A stretch of 64,000 nt of DNA from Salinactinospora qingdaonensis (GTDB lineage Bacteria > Actinomycetota > Actinomycetes > Streptosporangiales > Streptosporangiaceae), in contig NZ_BAABDD010000009.1 of the NCBI RefSeq assembly GCF_039539445.1, positions 62,001 to 126,000 of the forward strand, written 5' to 3'. Shown in pieces: positions 15,910 to 25,431 of the stretch. How positions within the stretch are numbered: position 1 is the first letter of the stretch; each line of letters opens with the position of its first letter. The notes under the pieces were generated by a model. The model had not been told where the DNA came from. It searched no databases and saw only the letters and a list, made by a program, of their open reading frames with translations. The position numbers and the translations under genes were made by a program.

Positions 15910-18900
15910 TCAGATCTGGCTGAGGAAGATATCGGCGTTGCCTCGCATCCACCGCGGCACCGACTGCGTGGCCGGATGCTCGGGGCCGAACACGTCGGTG
16001 TAGTCCCGTTCGACCTCGGCCAGCTCTGCCGCAGCCGCCTCCGGCTCGATGTGCTGGCGATCCAGCGCCAAATTCCGCCGTGCGAGCAGGGTCAACGGAT
16101 GCTTCTCGGTGAGAGTGCGGCGGCACCGCTGCACCGTCTCGGTGTCGAGTTCGATGGCCCCGGTTACGTCACCGGAGGCGAACAGGTCACTCGCCAGGTT
16201 CAGGGCGCAGGCGATTGTGCTGGAATGGTCATAGCCGAGCTTGCGCCGCAGCAGCGCCAAGGCGTCCTCGTCGAGTTCCTTGGCCTCGTTCACCCGGTTC
16301 TCCAGGCGCAACGTGATCGCCAGGTTGACGTTCGCGGCGGCCACGTGGGGGTGTTCGACGCCGAACAGGGCGGTGTAGCGCCGGGCGGTGTCCTCTCCCA
16401 GTCGCAGCGCCTCGTCGTGGCGTCCGATGGCGCGTAGCCCCACCATGTGCAGGGCCGCGCTGTGCAGCGTGCTGGTGCTGTCGGCGCCAAACCGGCTCAG
16501 ATACGTCCGGTAGACGAAATCTGACAGCTTCACCGACTCTTCCAACATCCCCATGCGACGCTGCATCACTGCCAGGACGCCGCTGTTCTCCAGCGGCCCG
16601 GGGGCCGTATCTCCGAAGATGGCGCGGGTCTTGGCGGTCAGGTCGCGTTGGATCTCCAACGCCTCCTGATACTGCCCGGCCTCCATCAGGCTTAGGGCCA
16701 GACCGTTGCGCGCCCCCAGCGTCACGGGAGCGTCGCGGCCCTGCGTCACCTCGCGCAGTTCGACCGTGCGCCGGATGACCGCTACAGCGCGCTCGACGTC
16801 GCCGCTGAGCCGCAGCGTCGAGGCGTGGTGGTGGGCCGCCCGCAGGGTTTGCGGGTCGTCGCGAGGCAGCACGCGCTGGGAGGCTTCGTAGGTGTGCTCG
16901 GCCAGATCGGCGGCGGCGTGGAAGTCACCGGCGTAGAGCAAGTCACGCACCAGATCGATCTGGGCCTCCAGCGTCTCAGGCGCCTCGGGGCCGAAGTCGC
17001 GGGTGAGCACGTTCAGCGCCCACTCAGTGTATTCGCGGGCCTTTTGGTACTGCCCCAGTCGGCGCAATGGGCTGTTGACCGTGAGCCCGCCTTGGATGGT
17101 GTCGATGTGGTCGGCGCCCAGTTTCTCCTCCCAGTAGGCCACCGCCGTTTCTCCCAGCCGCTGGCTCTCCTCGTAGTCGCCGCGGATGTAGCTGACTTCG
17201 ACCTCGTGCAGGACGAGCCGGCGCACCCACGGGTCGGTGCAGTCCCAGGCGCGTGAGCGCCACACGTGTGGCAGAAGTTCGGCGTAGCGGCCACGTGAGG
17301 CGGGAACGGTGGGGCTTTGCGGGTCGCTCTTAGCGAGTAGTTGGTGCGCGGTGTGGCGCAGCTCCTCGCGCTGTTCGGAGTCCAGCGGCAGTATCAGCGC
17401 GTCTTGGACCAGTCGGTGCAGTTGGAGGGTGTTGTTTTCGTGGTCGATCTGGGCCAGGCCGAACCGCGTCACCTCCCGTATGGCGCGCCCCAACAGCAGC
17501 GGGTCGCCCAGCGCGCGAGAGAGCGCCTCGGGGGCGGAGACATCGCGGGCCAATGTGAACAGCGTCTGCGGAATGGGGCTCGAGGCCAAAAAGGCGCAGA
17601 CCTGAAGCAGCTCCAGCGCGCCTCGGTTGCTGTGCTGGAGCTGGTCCAGCGAGACGTTCCACGCGGCCACGACCCCCACCTGGGTGGCGTCGGTGGGGCT
17701 GAGTACCCGCAGCAACTCCTCGCGCTTGCTCTCGAATTCCGCGAGGTAGTGCGTGACGGGCATCGCGCTCTCGTAGAGCCACACCGCAGCCTGGTCTAGC
17801 GCCAGTGGCAGGTCCCCCAACTCCTCGGCGAGCCGTTCGGCCTCCTCGACGCTGAGCCCTTTGGGGCCGCGGGCGCGCAACAGTTCGATGCTTTCTTGGC
17901 GCTGGAAGACGTCGACGTCGAGCGCGCCGCTGGCGGTGCCGGGGGTCCCCCAGGTCAGGTCGCGTGAGGTGATGATGATGTGGCCGGGGCCGTCCACCGG
18001 CAGGTAGGGGTCCAGACTTTCGGGAGACTTGGCGTTGTCGAAGACCAGCAGCCAACGTCGATAGGGAGTGCCGCGCCGCAGTGCCTCTCGCACCGCGCTT
18101 ACGGTTTGCTCAGTCGACATGCGCGAGGAGGACAGCCCCAGTTTTTCTCCCAGAGCAGCGAAGGATTCGTTGATCTGGTTAGTCTGCTCGGCGGGAATCC
18201 ACCAGACCAGATCGTAATCTTCGCTGTTGCGGAAAATGTACTCCACCGCCAACGCGGTTTTGCCGACCCCGCCCATGCCGTGCAGCGCCTGTAACAACAG
18301 GGTCGACTCTCCCGAGGACAACCGTCGACGCAGTTCCAGGAGCGCCTCCGAACGCCCCACGAAGGCCGGGTTGCGGCCAGGAACTCCGTGCCAGATGGAA
18401 AACGGGGGCGACATGGTGCCACCAGGGGTGAGTGCGGCATCGGTCATCAGTGCTTCTCCCGTGGGCCCCGGAGTGGAAGGGGAGGCAGACGAAGTGTGTG
18501 AGCTCAAAGCGGCCTGTCGATCGTGCGAGGCTGAAGCTGTCAAGCTGGGGGTGCCGGCAGAAGGGCCACCACCCTCAAAAGTGTGCTGGATTTCAAATTG
18601 TACGTCGTTGCCGCGGGGCGTCGGTGAAGAATCGCTAAACCTGTTGTCGCCTGTTTCTCCCGAGTGGTTTTCCGGATTGTCGATCATGCGCCGAATTTCC
18701 CACGCGCTCGCGCGGTGGGCCGCAGAAAGCGTCGCCAACGCCGGAAGCGTGGCACGGATATAGGGGGTGGATCGCTCTGTTTCCGGCGGGTCCACCATTT
18801 CCGTTGGAGTGAGCAACAACCGCCCCAGGTCATGAAACCACGGCGTGTGGGCGGCGAAACGCTCACATATCTCAGCCAGCAGTTCCCGGATCTGCGAGCG

Positions 18901-20574
18901 CCGTCCACCGATGGCCAGCAGCGCTTCGCGCACCCCGGCCCGGAATTCCCACACCACCGTGTCATCGCGGTCCACCGGCCCGACGAGTTGGATCAGGCCG
19001 CCGAAGAAGATCTCGCTCAGTTCCGCTGGGTGCGCGCGGCCGGTGACGTTTTCGCACACCAGGCGAATGATGGGAGGTGCGAGCGGGACAGTGGCCAGAG
19101 CCACGGCCAGCGTGAAAGCAGTGGGGGAAGCGCTCTGCCGAAACGCGGTGACCCAGCCGAGGGCATCGTCGGTGCCGGCGTGGGCCTCTCCCGCCGACCG
19201 CGGTGGGCGCGCGGGCTCGGCCGCCACCTTCCCCCAACCGCGCGCAGCCGTTGCGCCGCCCTCGGGGGCGCCCCGGTGGGGGGCCGGGGCAGCGGTGGGC
19301 ACCGGTGTGGCCATGATCGCCGGGATCGTGATCTCGCGCGCTCCCGGCTCGTGGACCAGGAAACGTGCCAGCGACACGATGGCCTCGCCTGAGCGCGGGT
19401 CCACCACCGGTAGGGCCACCGCGGTCGGTTCCCACGATGTGGGGGCCTCCGGGGGATCGAGGCCGGGCCAGGAGGCCACGGAATCGGCGGCTGCGGCGGG
19501 CCAGACCGTGTACTCGTGGTTACGGCGCACCTGCCCCACCGCACTCGGGGGAGTGCACCGCAGCCGCACCATCTCAGGGTCGATCCCCGTGCGCTGCCAG
19601 TGGTCGGCGTCGAGCGCGTGTACCACGGCCACCGCGGCCATGCGGGTCAGACCGGCCAGCCAGCTCTGCACCCGCTTGGTGTGCCAGCCCACCCCGATGG
19701 TGTCGCTGACCACGAACACCACGTGCCGCCCGACCGAATCGCGCGGGAAGAGCCGCTCGGGGGCGCCGGCGGGAGAGCCGGCGGCGGTGCGGAGCGTGAC
19801 ACGCTCGTTTTCGGCCTTGTCGGAGTCGAACCGCAGCAGCCGCACTGCGGCGAATCCGTGCGACTCGCGGAGCAGGTCGGCGAACTCGTCGGCCAGCTCC
19901 CGGTGGAACAGCATGGACAGGCTGTCGTCGGCCAGCACGGTCACGTGCAGCGCCGCCTCGTTCACGGTCCGGTTGACCGGCTCGATGATCACCGGTTCCA
20001 CGGGCGCGGCTCGTCCTCGTGCGGCGGTGCCGGCGGCGAGCCGGGAGATCATGCGTGCCGCGGCCAGGCTCGCCGTGGCGGCGACGTCGAGTTGGCGCCG
20101 CCGCGGCGAGGGGAACCTGACCGCCAGGGCCCGTAGCGCCTTAGTCAACTGCTGGCGTCGCGGCAGAACCGGCAGCCGCGGCAGCGGGTGCCCGCGCTCG
20201 GCATGGGCAGCGTTCCCCGCCTCGGCGGAGAGCCGTTCGGCGGGCTCGACCGTGACGGCGAGGGTGTCGGTGTCCGGTTGCGAGGCTGCGGTTTCCTCGT
20301 CTGCCGCGGTCTCGGCGGAGGATGTGGGGGGCGGCTCGCGGTCGTGGGCTACGGGTGGCTGCTCAGGCTCGGTAGCCGGCTCACCCCCGCTGTCGGTGGC
20401 CGTCGGCTGTCCGGTATCGGCGGGCTCTAAGGCACCGGCGGGGGCGGCGCCGGTGGCGTGGATGAGGGCCTGGAGGTAGAGGGCGTCTCCGATCTCTTCG
20501 GCGGTGGGGTGGGACGCGGTGGGCTCGTGGAGATGGTGGCCACCGGAGGCGCTGTGTCCGAGGGGTCCACGCAT
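15910..20574 (-). CDS. SAV_2336/vWA-like, NB-ARC, TPR protein (FxsT-like)
   Basis: 1554 residues from an ATG overlapping the MoxR stop (TGATG). Order: low-complexity acidic linker (about 30-120); SAV_2336-type region (about 140-620) containing a vWA-like fold with MIDAS-type DDSLSM near residue 216 and VGRHVVFVVSD; linker; STAND NTPase with P-loop GMGGVGKTA near 768, WLLVFDN as Walker B and GDLPLALDQAA as the GxP motif; then many TPR units to about 1520. Layout matches FxSxx-COOH-system TPR proteins. It ends FLSQI, fitting F-x-S-x-x-COOH. It probably acts as the sensor and switch of the conflict operon. Confidence 0.85.
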   Translation of the reverse strand: MRGPLGHSASGGHHLHEPTASHPTAEEIGDALYLQALIHATGAAPAGALEPADTGQPTATDSGGEPATEPEQPPVAHDREPPPTSSAETAADEETAASQPDTDTLAVTVEPAERLSAEAGNAAHAERGHPLPRLPVLPRRQQLTKALRALAVRFPSPRRRQLDVAATASLAAARMISRLAAGTAARGRAAPVEPVIIEPVNRTVNEAALHVTVLADDSLSMLFHRELADEFADLLRESHGFAAVRLLRFDSDKAENERVTLRTAAGSPAGAPERLFPRDSVGRHVVFVVSDTIGVGWHTKRVQSWLAGLTRMAAVAVVHALDADHWQRTGIDPEMVRLRCTPPSAVGQVRRNHEYTVWPAAAADSVASWPGLDPPEAPTSWEPTAVALPVVDPRSGEAIVSLARFLVHEPGAREITIPAIMATPVPTAAPAPHRGAPEGGATAARGWGKVAAEPARPPRSAGEAHAGTDDALGWVTAFRQSASPTAFTLAVALATVPLAPPIIRLVCENVTGRAHPAELSEIFFGGLIQLVGPVDRDDTVVWEFRAGVREALLAIGGRRSQIRELLAEICERFAAHTPWFHDLGRLLLTPTEMVDPPETERSTPYIRATLPALATLSAAHRASAWEIRRMIDNPENHSGETGDNRFSDSSPTPRGNDVQFEIQHTFEGGGPSAGTPSLTASASHDRQAALSSHTSSASPSTPGPTGEALMTDAALTPGGTMSPPFSIWHGVPGRNPAFVGRSEALLELRRRLSSGESTLLLQALHGMGGVGKTALAVEYIFRNSEDYDLVWWIPAEQTNQINESFAALGEKLGLSSSRMSTEQTVSAVREALRRGTPYRRWLLVFDNAKSPESLDPYLPVDGPGHIIITSRDLTWGTPGTASGALDVDVFQRQESIELLRARGPKGLSVEEAERLAEELGDLPLALDQAAVWLYESAMPVTHYLAEFESKREELLRVLSPTDATQVGVVAAWNVSLDQLQHSNRGALELLQVCAFLASSPIPQTLFTLARDVSAPEALSRALGDPLLLGRAIREVTRFGLAQIDHENNTLQLHRLVQDALILPLDSEQREELRHTAHQLLAKSDPQSPTVPASRGRYAELLPHVWRSRAWDCTDPWVRRLVLHEVEVSYIRGDYEESQRLGETAVAYWEEKLGADHIDTIQGGLTVNSPLRRLGQYQKAREYTEWALNVLTRDFGPEAPETLEAQIDLVRDLLYAGDFHAAADLAEHTYEASQRVLPRDDPQTLRAAHHHASTLRLSGDVERAVAVIRRTVELREVTQGRDAPVTLGARNGLALSLMEAGQYQEALEIQRDLTAKTRAIFGDTAPGPLENSGVLAVMQRRMGMLEESVKLSDFVYRTYLSRFGADSTSTLHSAALHMVGLRAIGRHDEALRLGEDTARRYTALFGVEHPHVAAANVNLAITLRLENRVNEAKELDEDALALLRRKLGYDHSSTIACALNLASDLFASGDVTGAIELDTETVQRCRRTLTEKHPLTLLARRNLALDRQHIEPEAAAAELAEVERDYTDVFGPEHPATQSVPRWMRGNADIFLSQI

Positions 20575-21722
20575 CAGGGCCCTTCCGTCAGTCGGTGCCA
20601 CAGGAGCGTGCGAACCCGGTGCACGGTCTCCTGGCTCCAGGTTCCCCCATCGAGTAGCCCGGTGGAAGTGGCCATGTAGACGGAGTTCAGTAGCTGGTCG
20701 ATGGCGAGACCGCCGTGGTCTTGGCTGTGGTCGAGGAAGGCGCGGATCAAAGCGCGGTCACGTTCGGTGCCGCCATGAGTGAAGTGGGCGGCGATGACGG
20801 CGGCCAGTTGCTCTTCGCTGAACTCGTCTAGGTGCAGCGGGATGCAACGGCGCAGGAAGGCCGGCGGGAAGTCCCGCTCGCCGTTACTGGTCAGCACCAC
20901 GATGGGAAAAGCCGAGCACTCCACGGCACCGCCGGTGACGGTGACCATGCCCGCAGCGTCGGCAGTGGGGACGCGCAGGCTCGGGGCGGTGGGGGCCAAC
21001 CGTCGCAGTTCGGGAATCTCGTAGCGGCCACTCTCGAACAGTTCGAGCAGGTCGTTGGCGAGGTCCAGGTCGCCTTTATCGAACTCGTCGATGAGCAGTA
21101 CCCGCGGCAGCTCAAACGGGAGGAACGCCGTGCCCAACGGCCCCAGCCGCAGGTAGTCGCCGATGCGTTCGGCGCTGTCGCGCACACCGGGGGCGGAGGA
21201 GGTCGACTGGGCGTAGGGGCGCTGCGCACGGGACTGGTAGAGAGCGGTTTCGAGGTTGATGTCGTGGATCTGGGCCATGGGGTCGTAGTCGTAGAGACCG
21301 GAGCCGACGTCGCTGCGACTGTTGATCGTCCAGCGCAGCACCGGGCCCAATTGCAGTTCGCGGGCGATCAGCGTGGCCAGGGCGGATTTGCCCGAGCCGG
21401 GTGGGCCGCTGACCAGCAGCGGGCGGCGCAGCACGATGGCGGCGTTGATCTTGTCGAGCTGCTGGCGGGAAGCGTGGCTGGAGCCGTCGGTGCCGGCATG
21501 GACGGGCCCCAGGATGCGGTCGGCTTCGGGGCCGGGCTGATCCAACGGCGGCGGGGTGGCCAGCTCGGTGGTCGCGGGGTCGGCGAAGCGTCGCCACGGC
21601 GGCGGCGGTGGCAGCTCATCGGCCAACCGGAATCCGGGGCGGGGCCGGCCGGTGCCGTGGTAGAGCCACCAGGGGGCGGGCGCGGCACTGGGATCGCCGG
21701 AGTCGGCGGGGGAAGAGACCAT
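20574..21722 (-). CDS. MoxR-type AAA+ ATPase of the conflict operon
   Basis: 382 residues. A Pro-rich N-terminal 90 residues precede the AAA core: Walker A GPPGSGKSA, Walker B LLIDEFDKGD, sensor 1 IVVLTSNGERDFPPA and arginine-finger region FLRRCIPLHLDEF. MoxR ATPases typically remodel a vWA-containing partner; here that is the downstream gene, whose start overlaps this stop (TGATG). It starts 22 bp after the VMAP gene. All ATPase motifs are intact. Confidence 0.9.
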   Translation of the reverse strand: MVSSPADSGDPSAAPAPWWLYHGTGRPRPGFRLADELPPPPPWRRFADPATTELATPPPLDQPGPEADRILGPVHAGTDGSSHASRQQLDKINAAIVLRRPLLVSGPPGSGKSALATLIARELQLGPVLRWTINSRSDVGSGLYDYDPMAQIHDINLETALYQSRAQRPYAQSTSSAPGVRDSAERIGDYLRLGPLGTAFLPFELPRVLLIDEFDKGDLDLANDLLELFESGRYEIPELRRLAPTAPSLRVPTADAAGMVTVTGGAVECSAFPIVVLTSNGERDFPPAFLRRCIPLHLDEFSEEQLAAVIAAHFTHGGTERDRALIRAFLDHSQDHGGLAIDQLLNSVYMATSTGLLDGGTWSQETVHRVRTLLWHRLTEGP

Positions 21723-21743
21723 GGGCAGTGACCTCGACGGGGA

Positions 21744-23234
21744 TTACGCGGCGTTGGCCGACGACAGCGGGGGGCGGGGTGGAAAGATGGGAGCGGTGTC
21801 GTGCAGGATCAGTCCTAGGGAGTAACTCTCCGCAACACTGGGGCCATCCGGGGACAGGCGTTCTGTGGAACGGATTTCCCGTATCGTCTGCGGTAATCCC
21901 ACCAGCGTGGTTGTGGCCGGGATTTCGGGCAGTATCGGTCGGTACGTGGCCGCCGGTGAGGCCAGGTGGGGGTCCTGGCAGTAGAGGACGGCCGGGATGC
22001 CGGCGGCCACGGCGGCGTGTAACTGTTGGCTCCAGTCGCGCGCGCCGGCGGTCGCATCGACGATCAGCGCGGCGATGTCGCGGTTGGCCAGGTACTCCGA
22101 GAGCCGCATGCCGGCCGGACGCTGGGTGTCGTTGGGGTAGGCGGTACGGGAGCGTCCCCGCTCCAGGCGGTGCCAGCGTTCCTCGTTGCGCGAGCGCGCC
22201 CCCCGGTAGCTGCCGTGCCAGCGCAGGTACTCCCGGATGCGGAAGCTGATCTCGAACTCGGCGCCCATGCGCCCGGGTTCGGGGTCGACCTCGGCGGGCA
22301 GGGCGCGTCGCCACGTGGCCACGGGCAGCCCCATCAGGTGCAGCGGCACGATGAACTCCAGGCGTAGTTGGGCGTGGTTGCCGCGTACGGCGAGGTTGTC
22401 GGCTTCCTCAGCGATCTCGGCGATGCGCCGCTCCACGTGGGCTCGCGCCACGGTCTCCCGGTTGTGCAGCCCCACGAATTCCGGCGCGCTCTCGCGGTGG
22501 GGGCTCATGTGAATCCAGTGGTGCAGCCGGTACTGGCCGGCGTGGTCGTCGAGGGGTTCGAGTTCGACGAGCAGTCGCGCGGGCTCGGGCCGAAGCCCGC
22601 TGGCCACGGGTTCGGCGCCCGCCTGTGCGCGGATGCGCTCCACCGCCTGCCGGGTGGCGCTGTTGCTGGGCTGGGCCTCCCCCCAGGAACGCAGCCGCCG
22701 CGCCAGGTCGGGGCGGTGGAGGGCGAGGTGCTCGGTAAACAGCAGCGCGCGCTCCACGCCCGCCAGATCCGGCGGCAGGTCGTGGAGGTCCAGGAAGGCT
22801 TCCCAGCCTGTCTGGGGCGCCGGTACATCGTCGAGGTCGGCCAGGCGATCGCGCACCGCTGTGGTGTAGGCCGACTCGAAGTCGCGTGGTGCCAGGGTGA
22901 CCAGCAGCGTGCTCAACCGGTCAGTGGTTTCTGGCCCCAGTAGCAGGGCGTCTTCCTCGGCCAACAGCGGCTCGGCGGCCTCGGTCGCCAGCGTGACACT
23001 GCGCGAGGTGTCTTCCTCTTTGGCGACGAGCCACCGTAGGGCCAGCCGTAGCCGGTTGTGGCGCACACAGGCGTACACGAGTTGTTCGCAGAACTCGTGG
23101 GGCGCCCCTGTCAGGTCTACGCTGCGGTGGATCGTGTCGGGCAGGTAGGAGCAGTAGATCTCCCGCCGGCTCACCGTCGCCAAGGTCGGGACGTCAGCCA
23201 GCGCTTTGACGAGTTCGTGGCGGGCCTGGCGCAT
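21744..23234 (-). CDS. EAD-VMAP-C protein, adaptor of the conflict system
   Basis: 496 residues from the ATG at 23234, which overlaps the protease stop (TGATG). Residues about 5-75 form an effector-associated domain: VPTLATVSRREIYCSYL, then a helical region. The middle is helical. The C-terminal half matches the vWA-MoxR-associated protein C-terminal domain by eye: LLVELEPL near 210, LRLEFIVPLHLMGLPVATW, RWHGSYRG, AGIPAVLYCQDP and a terminal LGLILHDTAPIFPP. In VMAP systems this protein links the EAD-bearing effector to the MoxR/vWA pair. Confidence 0.82.
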   Translation of the reverse strand: MRQARHELVKALADVPTLATVSRREIYCSYLPDTIHRSVDLTGAPHEFCEQLVYACVRHNRLRLALRWLVAKEEDTSRSVTLATEAAEPLLAEEDALLLGPETTDRLSTLLVTLAPRDFESAYTTAVRDRLADLDDVPAPQTGWEAFLDLHDLPPDLAGVERALLFTEHLALHRPDLARRLRSWGEAQPSNSATRQAVERIRAQAGAEPVASGLRPEPARLLVELEPLDDHAGQYRLHHWIHMSPHRESAPEFVGLHNRETVARAHVERRIAEIAEEADNLAVRGNHAQLRLEFIVPLHLMGLPVATWRRALPAEVDPEPGRMGAEFEISFRIREYLRWHGSYRGARSRNEERWHRLERGRSRTAYPNDTQRPAGMRLSEYLANRDIAALIVDATAGARDWSQQLHAAVAAGIPAVLYCQDPHLASPAATYRPILPEIPATTTLVGLPQTIREIRSTERLSPDGPSVAESYSLGLILHDTAPIFPPRPPLSSANAA

Positions 23235-24223
23235 CAGGAGGGACCTCCGCGCAACACGGGCGCCGCCGCCTCCCAGCACCGGCGCATCGGCTCGCTGTTG
23301 TCTTCCAGCAGGTCCAATACGGCCAGCGCGGAGCGTAGCTCGCCGTGGTCTCGGCAGCGGGCCACTAGCCGCGCGGCGTAAAGCTCGGCCGGTCCCTCGT
23401 AGGGCACCCACCGCCGAATCCGGCCGGCCAGGTAGGAGTGGAAGACCTCGCGCGGGCCGAGCATGGCGATGGTGGGAACCTCGCACAGGGCTACAACCAG
23501 CCGGTGTGTCCGCGTCGCTCCGTCGACCCAGGCGGTGTCGCGCTGCGCCGGGGGCGTGGTGGGCGCTGCGGGGCGGAGTTGCCCCGACCACACCGCCGGG
23601 ATCGTGTCGACCGGGATCATCCAGGCCACGTCGCCGAAGGTGCCGCGCGGATCGGCGTAGGAGTCGCTGACGACGCCGATCACGTGCGCCGTGGTGGTGT
23701 CGACCACCCCGCTGCCGCTGAACCCCTCGGTGATCCGAGGCCCCAGCGTCGAGGCGGCGTCGAGTTGCACATAACCAGCGCGTGGTCCGCTGGGGGCGCG
23801 CAGCACGCTGTAGGCCCACACGCCGTGCGCGACGTCGCCCAGTCCAAGCACGCTCACCGTGCGGCCGGCCGCCCGAGCCCCCTCGTAGCCGCCCAGCGGC
23901 GCGGTCGCCACGGTGGTGGGCAAGCTCTCGCTGGTGTGCAGGACGGCGATGTCCCAGGGCGGTCGGTCCTCGAACCACCCTTCGGCCATGGGGGCCGCCG
24001 CGATCGCGCGCCCCTGCGCCTCGACGAGGACGGTGGCCTCATGGCCCGTATCGTTTCGCTCCTCCCGGTCCCTGCCGCTGGGCCCGGCCGCCGAGCGCAC
24101 CACATGGGCACAGGTCACAAGGTGCTCGGGGCTGACGACAATTCCCGCCCCGACGAAAACGCCCCTCGAATCGAGGATTCTCAGTTGCCATGTGGGGGCG
24201 GCTCGATGAGGAAACGCAGACAC
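23234..24223 (-). CDS. trypsin-like serine protease with C-terminal EAD
   Basis: 329 residues from the GTG at 24223 (GAAAGAG upstream); the ATG-extended frame to 24433 is Cys/Arg-rich and unlikely. No signal peptide, so it is cytoplasmic. Triad intact: H40 in VTCAHVV, D91 in PPWDIAVL and S169 in GFSGSGV. Residues about 240-310 are an effector-associated domain, VPTIAMLGPREVFHSYL, homologous to the N-terminus of the next protein. This is the predicted effector of the VMAP system and the first gene of the four-gene operon. Confidence 0.88.
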   Translation of the reverse strand: MSAFPHRAAPTWQLRILDSRGVFVGAGIVVSPEHLVTCAHVVRSAAGPSGRDREERNDTGHEATVLVEAQGRAIAAAPMAEGWFEDRPPWDIAVLHTSESLPTTVATAPLGGYEGARAAGRTVSVLGLGDVAHGVWAYSVLRAPSGPRAGYVQLDAASTLGPRITEGFSGSGVVDTTTAHVIGVVSDSYADPRGTFGDVAWMIPVDTIPAVWSGQLRPAAPTTPPAQRDTAWVDGATRTHRLVVALCEVPTIAMLGPREVFHSYLAGRIRRWVPYEGPAELYAARLVARCRDHGELRSALAVLDLLEDNSEPMRRCWEAAAPVLRGGPS

Positions 24224-24537
24224 GGCGACGTATCTCTTTCTTGTCGGCCGGCAACGGTACAGCAGTGCCGACCCACAACACGCGATAGGAACGTCCTGTT
24301 CAGAACGGGGGATTCTTTTGTGAAAATCGTACCCGCACGACAGTGACGAAATCGGCTCTCGGGTGCATGGATTGTCACGCATTGCTGTCGACGCGGCGAA
24401 TACCACCTGGGTTCCACACGGTGGGCCGGCCACGCAGCCGAGCCTGGCAGGAATCGGACGGCACCCGGTCGTCGGCCGGGCGTGTCAGCGGCGCACCAGT
24501 GATCGTGACCGAGGGGGTGCCCCTGCCGGCGCTCTTG
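24224..24537. other. upstream region of the conflict operon
   Basis: 314 bp between the protease start and the end of the LigD polymerase gene, both on the minus strand. It is lower in GC than its flanks and should hold the operon promoter. The inverted repeat GAAC-GTCCT-GTTC (24289-24301) is the only clear symmetric site; no convincing -35/-10 pair was found. Confidence 0.45.
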
Positions 24538-25431
24538 TTAGTGGTGGGCGAGCCGGGCGGGGGAGCGGGCGTGCCGAGCCATGTCCCGCCATGGGTCGGC
24601 CGCCAGGCGAGGGCCGACGGTGTGCACGGTCCACACCCGCGCCGAGGCTGTCGCGTCGAGTTCCTCCCACGTCAGCGGCGTAGCCACCGGAGCCCCAGGC
24701 AGCGGGCGCACCGAGTACGGGGCCACGGCGTGCTGCGCGTAGGCGTTGCGCAGGGTGTCGAGGAAGACGCGGTCGCCGCGCTTGTTCTTGCGCACTTCGG
24801 TGGTCAGGCTGCGGGGGTGGCGCTGGGCGGCGCGGTTGGCCAGCTCGTGCGAGAGCGCTCGCACGTCGTCGAAGTCGCGCTCCGGGCGCAGCGGCGTGAC
24901 CACGTGTACCCCGCGCGAGCCCGTCGTCATCACATAGCAGAGCAGCCCCGCCTCCTCCAGCACCGCCCGCACGTCGCCGGCGGCGCGGCGCACCCGAGCG
25001 AAGTCGTCCTCTGGCGGGTCGATGTCGATGATGAGCCGGTCGGGCCGGTGAAGGGCGCGGTTGCGGCTCAACCACGGGTGGACGGTGATGACCGCCTGGT
25101 TGGCCAGCCACACCAGGACGGCCGTGGTGGAGCAGGACACCATCGTCACCGCGCCGCCCTGCTCGCGCTCGACGCGCACGGCCCCCACCCAGTCCGGGGC
25201 ATGGTCGGGGCGCCGTTTCTGGAAGAAGCCCTCAGCGTTGATCCCCTCGGGAAAACGGTGCATCGCCAAGGGCCGTTCGCGCACGTGCGGCAGCATCGCC
25301 GCTCCGGCGGCGCGGTAGTATTCGGCGAGGTCGCGTTTGGTGATCGCGTCGTCGTCGAACAGGATCTTGTCGGGGTGGCTCACGGCGACGTCGTAGCCGT
25401 CCACCCGCAGGTTCTCCTTGCTGCCGCTCAC
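24538..25431 (-). CDS. LigD polymerase (PolDom) domain protein
   Basis: 297-residue stand-alone polymerase/primase domain of bacterial non-homologous end joining. N-terminal VSHPDKILFDDDAITKRDLA, RPLAMHRFPEGI and FFQKRRPDHAP are family blocks. IDIDPPEDDF carries the catalytic aspartates, and TGSRGVHVVTPL and TTEVRKNKRGDRVFLD follow. It overlaps the phosphoesterase gene by 4 nt (GTGA), so the two LigD activities are separate but coupled polypeptides. No ku gene or ATP-dependent ligase is in the window. Confidence 0.93.
   Translation of the reverse strand: MSGSKENLRVDGYDVAVSHPDKILFDDDAITKRDLAEYYRAAGAAMLPHVRERPLAMHRFPEGINAEGFFQKRRPDHAPDWVGAVRVEREQGGAVTMVSCSTTAVLVWLANQAVITVHPWLSRNRALHRPDRLIIDIDPPEDDFARVRRAAGDVRAVLEEAGLLCYVMTTGSRGVHVVTPLRPERDFDDVRALSHELANRAAQRHPRSLTTEVRKNKRGDRVFLDTLRNAYAQHAVAPYSVRPLPGAPVATPLTWEELDATASARVWTVHTVGPRLAADPWRDMARHARSPARLAHH

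Noticed and set aside
15910..20574. Large plus-strand frames opposite the STAND/TPR gene (for example 18845-20479)
   Set aside because: Antisense shadows; Ser/Ala/Arg-rich with no family features.
24289..24301. GAAC-GTCCT-GTTC upstream of the conflict operon as a LexA site
   Set aside because: The spacer is 5 nt instead of 4, so it does not fit the actinobacterial SOS box.
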